A program made the translations under genes and the position numbers. 64,000 bases of DNA from Pseudomonas koreensis (GTDB lineage: Bacteria > Pseudomonadota > Gammaproteobacteria > Pseudomonadales > Pseudomonadaceae), in NCBI RefSeq assembly GCF_012986595.1, contig NZ_JAAQYM010000001.1, positions 186,001-250,000 of the forward strand, in the 5' to 3' direction. The stretch's first letter is position 1. The number at the start of each line of letters is the position of its first letter. The notes below the pieces were generated by a model, which did no database searches, had not been told where the DNA came from, and saw nothing but the letters and a program-made list of their open reading frames with translations. Positions 35,977 to 44,812 of the stretch are shown here, piece by piece.

Positions 35977-36372
35977 ATGGACAACCCCATAGGCAACCGC
36001 CCCCTGATGTTGCGCTACATCCTGCTGGCCATCGGCTGGCTCAGCGTGGCATTGGGGGTGATCGGGATATTCCTGCCGGTCCTGCCCACCACTCCTTTCC
36101 TTCTGCTCGCAGCGGCCTGCTTCGCGCGCAGCTCTCCGCGTTTCTATCGCTGGCTGGTCGAACATCCGAAACTCGGCCCATGGATCCGCGACTACCTCGA
36201 CGGTAATGGCATTCCACTCAAGGGCAAGGTCTACGCGATCGGGCTGATGTGGGCGAGCATTCTGTTCTCCTGCTATCTGGTGCCACTGCCGTGGGCGCGG
36301 GGGTTCATGCTGACCAGTGCGGTGCTGGTGACGGTGTATATCCTGCGCCAGAAGACGCTGGACAAATCCTGA
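35977..36372 (+). CDS. ybaN: DUF454 inner membrane protein YbaN
   Basis: This 131-residue protein has two to three membrane helices and the DUF454 signature GIFLPVLPTTPFLLLAAACF followed by ARSSPRFYRWLVEHPKLGPW. Function unknown. It follows the YgfB-like gene by 10 bp. It is the last core-type gene before the accessory locus. Confidence 0.87.
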   Translation: MDNPIGNRPLMLRYILLAIGWLSVALGVIGIFLPVLPTTPFLLLAAACFARSSPRFYRWLVEHPKLGPWIRDYLDGNGIPLKGKVYAIGLMWASILFSCYLVPLPWARGFMLTSAVLVTVYILRQKTLDKS

Positions 36373-36491
36373 CCCCATCTCCTCGACATTTCCGGTTTTA
36401 TCCAAAAACAACACGCCACCCTTCTATCGCAAGGGTTTCGAGTCAGAAACCACTGACATCGACGACGACCTTTCGTCAGAAAAAGCTTCCT

Positions 36492-36518
36492 ACCTGTTAT
36501 TTCTGACAGTAGCCAGCC
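36492..36518 (+). promoter_or_regulatory. Shared upstream element, copy A
   Basis: The element ACCTGTTATTTCTGACAGTA continues GCCAGCC. It lies 66 bp before the first gene of the seven-gene unit A. The copy at 56665-56691 differs at one of 27 positions, and a third copy stands before the leftward unit B. Upstream of it GTCAGAAA occurs twice (around 36442 and 36475) and mirrors the TTTCTGAC core. Promoter or operator role is inferred from the repetition. Confidence 0.7.
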
Positions 36519-36584
36519 GAGACGCTTTCAGCGCTGAATAACTCCACGTCCTTTGTCCCCGACAGTTCGCCCGGAGTTCTGACC

Positions 36585-39500
36585 ATGGTCACTCAGCCTC
36601 AGCAAAACCTTGCCCCCCTGTCCTTGCTAGACCCGGTAATCCCCGGGCGTACCCAGCCCATCCTGCCTGATCTCGGGTGGGGTATAAACCTGGCGGCGGC
36701 ACGACTCAACTTTCCCGAGAAAGGCCTGCAAGTCCAGATCCCCATCTGGCCCGGTAAAGCTATCGGCGACAGCCTCAAGCTGTTTCTCAATCATGAGCAG
36801 GTCGACCAGCACACCATTGCAGATACGGCCGAGACCAGGGAGCCCTCTACCTTATGGGTACCGCCAAAAAAAATGGAGTCCGGCTCATACGAGCTCACCT
36901 ACGAAGTAAAACAATTCGGCCAGAAGGAAGAGCGCCCGGATCAGCCCCTCAAACTCTACGTCAAACTTGAACTTCCCGGAGGCCAGGACACTGACCCTGG
37001 GGATGGCCACTCCAATCTGTCGATGTCGATCCCGCAGGCAATCATCGACCAGGGCGTGGACAAGGCAATCGCCGAAAAAGGCTTCTTGATTACCATCTTG
37101 CTGTATCCGCTTATAGCCGTGGGCGATGTCATCTTCATGAGCTGGGGTGGTTTCTTGGTGCAGTCCACTCCGGTCACTGCGGAACAGATCAGCGACCCGG
37201 CCAACCACCCCATCCAAGTGGAAATCACCCCTGAGGTCATTGCGCGTGCCGGTGACACCAACGAAACAGGATTGGCGGTCAGCTTCATGGTGCGCGACAT
37301 CGTCGGCAATCAATCGCAGGACTGGAGCAAGGCAACCCGCATCTTTGTCAGTACGGCTACGGACTTGCTGGACGCCCCTATCGTCCATGAGGCCTTCAAC
37401 AACGTGCTTGATATCGACAAACTGGGCGATAACGACATCACGGTTCAGGTCACGGCCAAACCCCCACTGTTCGAGCTTGACGACGTCATCTACGTGCGGA
37501 TGCGTGGCACCACCGTGGAGGGCGAAACCATCGAAGTCGTTGCGCCCACCCAGACCATCGACAACCTCCCGCACAATTACGATTTCAAGCTGCCCATCGC
37601 AGCCGTACGCAAGCTGGTCAAGACCCAGATCGTTTTCTCATTCTGGCTGCAACGTCCGGGCAGCTCCAAGCCCTTGCGATCCAGGGGGCAGTTTGTAAAT
37701 GTCATCGGGCAGGCCAAACGTCTGTCGGCGCCGATTGCCGAAGATGCGCAACAAGGCGCCCTCGACCCCGATTTGCCGCGCACCCGCATCCGCATACCGT
37801 TTGACGAGCTCATCAAGTCCGATACCGGTATCAAACTGCTCTTGCTCGGTACCCGTCCCGACGGCAGCACCTATCTGCCTGATATTCCCCTACATGTTCC
37901 GGACGACGAACAAGCGGACGACCCCAACGGTTTCTTCATCGTCGTTGAAGGCACACACCTCAAGACCGTCGAAGGCGGAACCCTGGAGTTTTGGTACCTT
38001 CTGCTGACGGACGAGAATGGTCAGGTCGTCGAGCGGGAGTCCGTGCACGCGGCGGTGCTCCAGGTGGGCGAGCCACAGTTTGAACTGATCAAACCAAGCG
38101 TCGAGGGTGAGAAAGACGGCGCCCTGGAGCCGAACGATCTGCCCTTTGGCACCAGCGTGCTCACCTGCCCCCGGCCCATCGCATCTCCGTGGCAGTCTCA
38201 GGATCAAGTGACTTACACCTGGACTGGCGAGAACTCAGGCACCACAGGCAACACAATCACACTCAATGCCGTGACCGCCGGAGGGGACCTGAGAATCACT
38301 CTCAGTGTCGCGTTCGTTGCCACGCACATCGAACCCAACCGCGGCAAGACAATCACCGTCCGCTACCAGGTTCTGCGCGTTGCGACGGGCAAGATCAGCT
38401 ATTCAAACCCGTTGGTATTCACGGTGGGTCAGGCACAAGAGCAATTGCTGGATCCGGCAAAAGTACGCGAAGCGCCTGATGGCGTGCTCGACCCGGCCGA
38501 CGTGCCGGTCTCGGCTACCGTGCTGATTGCCGCCAACCGTGCGGAGAATGCCGGCGATCACTTTTACATGAAGTGGCGCACCGCTGATGGCAGCGTCAAT
38601 GAGGACTATGACAAGACTATTTCCGGTAACAACAAGGGCAAGGAGGTGGAGTTTGGGATTGCTCGGTCCATTGTGCTGGCCAGCCTGAACCAGACCGTCA
38701 CCCTCAGTTATCACGTCGAGCTGTTCGAAGGTGGCACCTCCACCGGCGAGGATTACACATTGCGCGTGGAAGCGGCGCCTGGCGTGAAACTGCCGGTGGC
38801 CACGTTCCGGGAAGCCAGCGGCCCGCAAAAAGACCAGATCAATCCTCACGATGTTTACCCCCTGGGCGCTACGGTGATCATTGCAGCCAGTGCCGCACTT
38901 AAGTCCGGCGATCAGGTGCATATAAAAGTGGAAGGCAATACCACATTCATAGAGTCCCACACGGTCCTGGAGGATCAGGAAGATAACGAACTGGCGGTGG
39001 GCAGGGTTAATCATGCGTTCATTGTCGAAAACCTTGATCGCAGCCTTTCCCTCACCTATACGGTCACCCGCAAGGCAGGCGGGACCGATGGACCGTCTGA
39101 TCCGACGGTCTACGATGTCCGCGAGGTGATTGGCGCAGGTTTGTTGAAAGTCATGGGAGCCCGCTTCAACCGCAGCACCTACAGGTCCTCCGGTGCTTCA
39201 CATGTGTTGAGTGCGTTCAATGCCACAAGCGGCCAACCATTGCAGGCGCAGTGGAAATATCCGGACGACAGCCACTGGACGACCGCCAGTACCTGGTATG
39301 ACACGCATCCGGAACAGCCGCTGCAAGTGCGCACGACGGACGACGCACTGACTCTGAACCCGGCGAACATCTTCGGCAACGGCAATGACCAAACGCTCAC
39401 CGGGCAGTCTGCCTATGTTGCGCATCGCAATGTGGGGGATGTCGTGGGCTGGGGCCTTGCTGCCTACGGGGCAGCGATACCCTCGACCATCATCACCATG

Positions 39501-40571
39501 GATGACATTGTCGAGGTGAGTTGCACCCGCAGTGCCTTTGCCGCCCGCCGCGCCAACAGTGCGGTCGTGGTCTGGGGCACCGCCGCCGAAGGTGGCAGCA
39601 TGGCCGGTATTGCACCTCTGGGCTTCAAACAGGTGGTGGGCAACTCCGTCGCCTTCGCCGGCTTGAAGTTGACAGGGCAAGTGGTCGCATGGGGCGACGC
39701 TGCCAATGGTGGCACCGTACCGGACCCCGTCAGTGCACTGAGTGACATTACTCAGGTGGTGTCTGCCGGGCAGGCGTTTGCCGCGTTGCGGGCCACCGGT
39801 CACGTGGTGGCGTGGGGGCTGGAAACCAATGGTGGAAGCGTGCCGGGCGAAATTGCCGGGCTGACCGATATCAAGACATTGATCGGCAGCTTCGGGGCCT
39901 TCGCCGCACACCGGGCCAACGGCCGGATTGTCGGTTGGGGCAACGCCACTTATGGCGGAGATGTGCCTGCCGCCATCGCAGTCTTGACCGACATCATCGA
40001 ATTGAGTTGCGCCAACGCTCAGGCGTTCGTCGCGCGACGTGCCACCGGCCAGGTTGTGGCCTGGGGCACACCGGAGTATGGCGGCACCATCGACCCTCTG
40101 ATCGAGGGCTTGACAGATATTGTCGAAGTCAGCTCAACCTGGCGCGCCTTTGCCGCCCGTCGCGGCAACGGGCGCGTGGTGGCATGGGGCAGGCCAGCAG
40201 AGGGCGGCTCGGTGCCGGGTCCCATCGCCACTCTGGATGACATTGTGCAGGTATGTGGGTCTTCCCAGGCGTTCGCAGCACTGCGCAAAAACGGCACGGT
40301 GGTCGCTTGGGGCGATGTCACGGTGGGCGGGGATACAACGCCTGTGGCGGATCAATTGATCAACGTGGTGACGCTTTACAGCAACACCACCGGGTTCACC
40401 GCCCTGACGTCCGACGGCCGTGTTGTCACCTGGGGCGTAGCTGGCGGCGGTGGCGACAGCAGCACAGTGCAGGAGCTTCTGAGAGGCAAGGTCTCTTACC
40501 TGGCCACCGCTGCTACAAGGGGGCTGGCACTGAAAGCCAGTCGCAGGGCGATGCTCTACGCCTCCCGATAA
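36585..40571 (+). CDS. Large Ig-like protein with C-terminal RCC1-like repeats
   Basis: The 1328-residue protein has no signal peptide. Residues 1-900 are a chain of about 100-residue beta-sandwich (Ig-like) modules; REAPDGVLDPADVPVSATVL marks one module start. Residues of about 945-1310 hold nine repeats of about 48 residues with a VVAWG core (for example GHVVAWGLETNGGSVPGEIA), resembling an RCC1-type beta-propeller. The N terminus (IPGRTQPILPDLGWGINLAA) matches the 1564-residue protein at 56746, and an internal stretch matches the 495-residue protein at 48135. CGGAGT lies 8 bases before the ATG. It probably acts at the cell surface or in a host or cell contact, but the export route is unclear. 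Confidence 0.8.
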   Translation: MVTQPQQNLAPLSLLDPVIPGRTQPILPDLGWGINLAAARLNFPEKGLQVQIPIWPGKAIGDSLKLFLNHEQVDQHTIADTAETREPSTLWVPPKKMESGSYELTYEVKQFGQKEERPDQPLKLYVKLELPGGQDTDPGDGHSNLSMSIPQAIIDQGVDKAIAEKGFLITILLYPLIAVGDVIFMSWGGFLVQSTPVTAEQISDPANHPIQVEITPEVIARAGDTNETGLAVSFMVRDIVGNQSQDWSKATRIFVSTATDLLDAPIVHEAFNNVLDIDKLGDNDITVQVTAKPPLFELDDVIYVRMRGTTVEGETIEVVAPTQTIDNLPHNYDFKLPIAAVRKLVKTQIVFSFWLQRPGSSKPLRSRGQFVNVIGQAKRLSAPIAEDAQQGALDPDLPRTRIRIPFDELIKSDTGIKLLLLGTRPDGSTYLPDIPLHVPDDEQADDPNGFFIVVEGTHLKTVEGGTLEFWYLLLTDENGQVVERESVHAAVLQVGEPQFELIKPSVEGEKDGALEPNDLPFGTSVLTCPRPIASPWQSQDQVTYTWTGENSGTTGNTITLNAVTAGGDLRITLSVAFVATHIEPNRGKTITVRYQVLRVATGKISYSNPLVFTVGQAQEQLLDPAKVREAPDGVLDPADVPVSATVLIAANRAENAGDHFYMKWRTADGSVNEDYDKTISGNNKGKEVEFGIARSIVLASLNQTVTLSYHVELFEGGTSTGEDYTLRVEAAPGVKLPVATFREASGPQKDQINPHDVYPLGATVIIAASAALKSGDQVHIKVEGNTTFIESHTVLEDQEDNELAVGRVNHAFIVENLDRSLSLTYTVTRKAGGTDGPSDPTVYDVREVIGAGLLKVMGARFNRSTYRSSGASHVLSAFNATSGQPLQAQWKYPDDSHWTTASTWYDTHPEQPLQVRTTDDALTLNPANIFGNGNDQTLTGQSAYVAHRNVGDVVGWGLAAYGAAIPSTIITMDDIVEVSCTRSAFAARRANSAVVVWGTAAEGGSMAGIAPLGFKQVVGNSVAFAGLKLTGQVVAWGDAANGGTVPDPVSALSDITQVVSAGQAFAALRATGHVVAWGLETNGGSVPGEIAGLTDIKTLIGSFGAFAAHRANGRIVGWGNATYGGDVPAAIAVLTDIIELSCANAQAFVARRATGQVVAWGTPEYGGTIDPLIEGLTDIVEVSSTWRAFAARRGNGRVVAWGRPAEGGSVPGPIATLDDIVQVCGSSQAFAALRKNGTVVAWGDVTVGGDTTPVADQLINVVTLYSNTTGFTALTSDGRVVTWGVAGGGGDSSTVQELLRGKVSYLATAATRGLALKASRRAMLYASR

Positions 40572-40651
40572 CCCTGATCTGCGCGATCTTCAACCCTGTA
40601 GCCCGGCGCTCCCACGGGAGCGCCGCCGACTGCTGCTCAATAGGTGAAACC

Positions 40652-41560
40652 ATGTCTGCCACAGCTCCCACCCTCAAAGCGCCTTCAGTGGACGAGGCTC
40701 CAGACGGCGTACTGAATCCTGAAACCCTCCCCGTCACAGGCGCCACGGTGCGCATCACCCCTTACGACAATATGGCCTTTCGTGACGGGGTCTACCTTTA
40801 TGTCGGCGATCACTACGCCGACGACATCCCCATCAGCCAGAGCGCAGTGGGCAAAGATGTGGAATTCATTGTTCAAGCGAAAGAGTTCATCGCCAACGAC
40901 AACAACATCGTGCCCATCCGCTACAAGGTTCAGCGCCATCAAGGGGCACTTGAAGAATCGCTGACCCTGGAGCTGCGACTCGACGCAGGGTTCGAAAGCG
41001 ATGCACGCCTGGACCTGAGTGCTGAAAACTACGTGGCCTCGGTGGATAAGCCCCCCATGGAAATCCCCGCGTTTGCGCGCATGACCCGAGAGGCCAAGTG
41101 GGGCCAGGGACCGTACGTGTACAGCAGCAGCGACGAACGCATTGCCAGCGTCAAGTCAACGTCCGGCGAGGTCACGGCACTGCGCAATGGGGCGTGCACC
41201 ATCACGGCGACAGATGCCCAGAACCGGACGCAAGGTTACGTGATGACGATCAGCGGTATCCAGGAACTGCACTTTCTCAGCACCGGAGCCGACTGGGAGG
41301 GCATGAAGGTTCTGTGCATGCAAGCCAAAGTGCAACCGGTCACGCTGGCCCAGATCAAACGCCTTTGGTCACTGTATTACCCCAGCAGCGGCCAAGTGGC
41401 CGTATACCTTGGCTGGCTGCATTACCCGATATGGACAGGAGACGCCTTGGGAGCGGGAACCGCCTGGTCCTATGACCTGGACGGTTCGAACGTCAATGAC
41501 AATGCCCGTGGCGATGACGTTGAGACTTTCCATCAGGTTGTCGGTATCAAACGCGCCTGA
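40652..41560 (+). CDS. Ig-like/BIG2 protein, detached C-terminal module
   Basis: This 302-residue protein consists of one Ig-like module (DEAPDGVLNPETLPVTGATV) of the type found in its upstream neighbour, a BIG2-like segment (YVYSSSDERIASVKSTSGEV) and a C-terminal domain (QELHFLSTGADWEG; YPSSGQVAVYLGWLHYP). The last two parts align by eye with the region of about residues 1245-1390 of the 1564-residue protein at 56746. It thus looks like a stand-alone copy of a tail domain. No signal peptide. It lies 80 bp after the first gene of unit A and 21 bp before the first halovibrin-like gene. Confidence 0.75.
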   Translation: MSATAPTLKAPSVDEAPDGVLNPETLPVTGATVRITPYDNMAFRDGVYLYVGDHYADDIPISQSAVGKDVEFIVQAKEFIANDNNIVPIRYKVQRHQGALEESLTLELRLDAGFESDARLDLSAENYVASVDKPPMEIPAFARMTREAKWGQGPYVYSSSDERIASVKSTSGEVTALRNGACTITATDAQNRTQGYVMTISGIQELHFLSTGADWEGMKVLCMQAKVQPVTLAQIKRLWSLYYPSSGQVAVYLGWLHYPIWTGDALGAGTAWSYDLDGSNVNDNARGDDVETFHQVVGIKRA

Positions 41561-41581
41561 AGTCGAGCCAAGGACAGCATC

Positions 41582-43198
41582 ATGACCCTGACCAGAACGC
41601 TGCTGCTCGGCCTCTGGCTGTTCAACAGCCAAGCCTTTGCCATCACCGGCCCGGAGGTGGCGCAGTTGCTCAATAACCGCTACCAGAACACCACCGCCGA
41701 CTGCGTGGGCGATCACCCGGCGTACTTTTGCAGCGGCGTTCTGGTGCGCGGCAGCGCCGAGACAGGCGAGTTCTGGAAGCACAGTGAAATCGCCACTCAA
41801 CTCGGCGCGGAAAGCTTCAGTTATCTGCGCGCCGACCTCGGCACCCGACAGCTGACGCAGAAAAACGGCGTGGTGTTCAGCGATACCTTCACCGCCATCG
41901 GCAAATTTCAGACGCTGGACGTGTTGTGTGCCTACCCATTTACGTTCGCCATGACGGGCACCCGTCCCGACTTCGGCTGCGGCCCACTGGCCGCTCGCGC
42001 CGAACCGGATCCTTCCTCCTGCGCCGCGCAGGGCGTCAGCGATGCCCAGGGCTGGATCGCGCACTTCCAGCAACAAGGCCTGCAACCTGACAAGCAATGT
42101 TCGCTCAGCAGCCAGGCACCCGCGCTGTTCAAGGCCAGTCTGGTTGCCCATCAAGGTCTTGATGGCTCATGGGCTGCAAGCCCCAACCTGCTGCAGATCA
42201 AAAACTGGGACGCCAACGCCCCCAGGCAAATCCCGATCCAGGCCCTGTTTTACGACATCACCCAGACCGGCGCATTGCTCGGTGCGCAAAAGGATCAGCG
42301 CGATTACTTCATCGCCACCGGGGACTGGCTGCCGATCCTGCGCATGAACCTGAACCAGGCCCCGGATGGTGTGTTCGGGTTCCAACAGCAAGATCAGTTG
42401 TACACCGGCTATGAAGTGGCTTCGCGCTTGAATGCGCGGTATGCAGATACATCTCCCACTTGTCGGGGAGGTACAGCCTCCCACTACTGCAATGGCGTGT
42501 TAATACGCACTACCGATGTTTCTACCGCCTTTCATTCCTGGAATCCCAGCCCCCAATCCATCGCCGGTAACGGGGTCTCATACACCTATGCACGCGTCGA
42601 TGCGCTCATCAAAAAAGTTTTCAAAGCCCAAGGATTCATTACCAGGGAATCCTTTGCCCCCACCGGCAAGCCGCTGGAAGTGCGCTGTCTTTACCCGAAC
42701 GATTCCCACACCGGTGGTGGCCCTCAAGATATTTGCAGGGCGCATGTCGGGCTGTGTGCTGAAGTCGGTGTCACAACATCTGAAGAATGGGTCAGGCGCT
42801 ATGCGGCAACCCCCGTTTTGGGGTGCGCGTTCGATACCGAACCGGCCAACTTTCAACTCGCCACTACCGCGCGCCCCCACTCGAACGATCCCTACGGCTG
42901 GAATGAGTTGATCATGGCACCTTGGTCAGAAGATCAACCGGAAAAACTGCCACTAGAAGCATTCACCGTCAATTTCCCCTCTATGTCAGAAGGAGATGGC
43001 CTTAGTGGTGCGCGCTTCATCCAACGAGACTATTTCCAGGTTACGGGCCGCTTCATACCGTTGATCCGCGTTAATTTCGACGCTGCTCCAGCAAACGTTT
43101 TTAGCTACGCCCCTGAAGATCAAGCGGTTCAGGACACGACGATGTCCAGTTTGTCCCGCGCGATTCCCAACCTTCCCGCAACATCACGTGACGACTGA
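41582..43198 (+). CDS. Two-module halovibrin-like exoprotein, copy 1
   Basis: The 538-residue protein has a Sec signal peptide (MTLTRTLLLGLWLFNSQAFA). Two homologous modules follow, of about 260 residues each: LLNNRYQNTTADCVGDHPAY with FCSGVLVRGS, then SRLNARYADTSPTCRGGTAS with YCNGVLIRTT. Each has paired cysteines, a W-x-PSP or related motif, an LPLEAF/IPIQALFYDI segment and a QRDYF-x-x-TG end. This pattern recalls halovibrins (secreted NAD glycohydrolases of Vibrio) and their pseudomonad relatives. The enzymatic role is recalled from motif resemblance, not proved. The N-terminal module is almost identical to those of the next three genes. Confidence 0.7.
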   Translation: MTLTRTLLLGLWLFNSQAFAITGPEVAQLLNNRYQNTTADCVGDHPAYFCSGVLVRGSAETGEFWKHSEIATQLGAESFSYLRADLGTRQLTQKNGVVFSDTFTAIGKFQTLDVLCAYPFTFAMTGTRPDFGCGPLAARAEPDPSSCAAQGVSDAQGWIAHFQQQGLQPDKQCSLSSQAPALFKASLVAHQGLDGSWAASPNLLQIKNWDANAPRQIPIQALFYDITQTGALLGAQKDQRDYFIATGDWLPILRMNLNQAPDGVFGFQQQDQLYTGYEVASRLNARYADTSPTCRGGTASHYCNGVLIRTTDVSTAFHSWNPSPQSIAGNGVSYTYARVDALIKKVFKAQGFITRESFAPTGKPLEVRCLYPNDSHTGGGPQDICRAHVGLCAEVGVTTSEEWVRRYAATPVLGCAFDTEPANFQLATTARPHSNDPYGWNELIMAPWSEDQPEKLPLEAFTVNFPSMSEGDGLSGARFIQRDYFQVTGRFIPLIRVNFDAAPANVFSYAPEDQAVQDTTMSSLSRAIPNLPATSRDD

Positions 43199-43203
43199 AC
43201 GAA

Positions 43204-44808
43204 ATGGCTAGCAAACGTGTGTCTGTCCTTCTGCTGCTGACATTGCTCATGGTTTGCGACCATCTCTACGCCATCACCGGCCCGGAGGTGGCGCACCTGC
43301 TCAATAACCGCTACCAGAACACCACGGCCGACTGCGTGGGCGATCACCCGGCGTACTTTTGCAGCGGCGTTCTGGTGCGCGGCAGCGCCGAGACAGGCGA
43401 GTTCTGGAAGCACAGTGAAATCGCCACTCAACTCGGCGCGGAAAGCTTCAGTTATCTGCGCGCCGACCTCGGCACCCGACAGCTGACGCGGAAAAACGGC
43501 GTGGTGTTCAGCGATACCTTCACCGCCATCGGCAAATTTCAGACGCTGGACGTGTTGTGTGCCTATCCATTTACGTTCGCCATGACGGGCACCCGTCCCG
43601 ACTTCGGCTGCGGCCCACTGGCCGCTCGCACCGAACCGGACCTTTCCTCCTGCGCCGCGCAGGGCGTCAGCGATGCCCAGAGCTGGATCGCGCACTTCCA
43701 GCAACAGGGCCTGCAACCTGACATGCAATGTTCGCTCAGCAGCCAGGCACCCTTGCTGTTCAAGGCCAGCCTGGTTGCCCATCAAGGCCTCGGTGGCACA
43801 TGGGCTGCAAGCCCCAACCTGCTGCAGATCAAAAACTGGGACGCCAACACCCCCAGGCAAATCCCGATCCAGGCCCTGTTTTACGACATCACCCAGACCG
43901 GCGCCTTGCTCGGTGCACAAAAGGATCAGCGCGATTACTTCATCGCCACCGGGGACTGGCTGCCGATCCTGCGCATGAACCTGAACCAGGCGCCGGATGG
44001 TGTGTTCGGGTTCCAACAGCAAGATCAGTTGTACACCGGCTATGAAGTGGCCGCACAGATGAATGCGCGGTACCAGGATGTGGCTGCGTCGTGTGCAAAT
44101 GGCACGCCCGCCTACTACTGCAATGGCGTTCTGATTCGCGGAGCGGACGCCTCGGCCGGCTTTCATGCGTGGAACCCCAGCCCGAATTCGGTTGGTCGTA
44201 ACGGCGTTTCGTTTTCATATGTCAGGGATGATGTGGGCACAATCGGTCTGGCCGGTAATCAGGGTTTCACGTTCAAGGAGTCATTCGCCCCCACCGGACA
44301 TCCGGCGATCCTGCGCTGCTCTTACCCCGCCAATGCGGGCACCAGCGGAATTCCCGACAGTTGTCGCGCCAGTTGCGAGTCGCAAAACATCACCACTGTG
44401 GCAACCTGGCAAGCAAGGTACGCCGCCAGTCCTGGGACTAGCTGCGCCTTCAGTAATACGCCGGCAGCGTTCCAGCTCAGCATCGCTGTACGCGCCGTGA
44501 TGAGCGCCAGCGCCAGACAAAACTGGAATGAAATCATCATTGCCGCGTGGCCTCAGGACATTCCCGAACAAATTCCTCTGGAGGCGCTGTTCTACCTGTC
44601 AGGTAACGCTGCGGCCCTGAACAATGCGAAGTTCATCCAGCGCGATTACTTTCAACAGACCGCCCGTTACCTGCCGATTGTGCGGATGAATCTGCGGACC
44701 ACCGATCACCGTCCGTTCACTTACGACACAGCCGACCAGACCTTGCAGGGAACTTCGACTCAGACGCTGATCAATGGCATCACTCCGCGAGCGCCTGGGG
44801 AGTACTGA
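43204..44808 (+). CDS. Two-module halovibrin-like exoprotein, copy 2
   Basis: This 534-residue protein has a signal peptide (MASKRVSVLLLLTLLMVCDH, cleaved after LYA) and the same N-terminal module. A divergent C-terminal module has YYCNGVLIRGADASAGFHAW then NPSPNSVGRNGVSFSYVRDD, LRCSYPANAGTSGIPDSC and IPLEALFYLSG. The C-terminal module is the more halovibrin-like of the two. It starts 5 bp after the stop of copy 1, so the genes are translationally linked. Confidence 0.7.
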   Translation: MASKRVSVLLLLTLLMVCDHLYAITGPEVAHLLNNRYQNTTADCVGDHPAYFCSGVLVRGSAETGEFWKHSEIATQLGAESFSYLRADLGTRQLTRKNGVVFSDTFTAIGKFQTLDVLCAYPFTFAMTGTRPDFGCGPLAARTEPDLSSCAAQGVSDAQSWIAHFQQQGLQPDMQCSLSSQAPLLFKASLVAHQGLGGTWAASPNLLQIKNWDANTPRQIPIQALFYDITQTGALLGAQKDQRDYFIATGDWLPILRMNLNQAPDGVFGFQQQDQLYTGYEVAAQMNARYQDVAASCANGTPAYYCNGVLIRGADASAGFHAWNPSPNSVGRNGVSFSYVRDDVGTIGLAGNQGFTFKESFAPTGHPAILRCSYPANAGTSGIPDSCRASCESQNITTVATWQARYAASPGTSCAFSNTPAAFQLSIAVRAVMSASARQNWNEIIIAAWPQDIPEQIPLEALFYLSGNAAALNNAKFIQRDYFQQTARYLPIVRMNLRTTDHRPFTYDTADQTLQGTSTQTLINGITPRAPGEY

Positions 44809-44812
44809 CAGC

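Noticed and set aside
36470..36510. AlgU (GAACTT-N16-TCTGA) promoter reading of the shared element
   Set aside because: TCTGA is present in all three copies, but no conserved GAACTT lies 16-17 bp upstream in copies A and C.
44774..44812. Earlier start of halovibrin-like copy 3 inside copy 2
   Set aside because: The extension would precede the signal peptide and overlaps copy 2; ATG 44813 gives a proper signal sequence.
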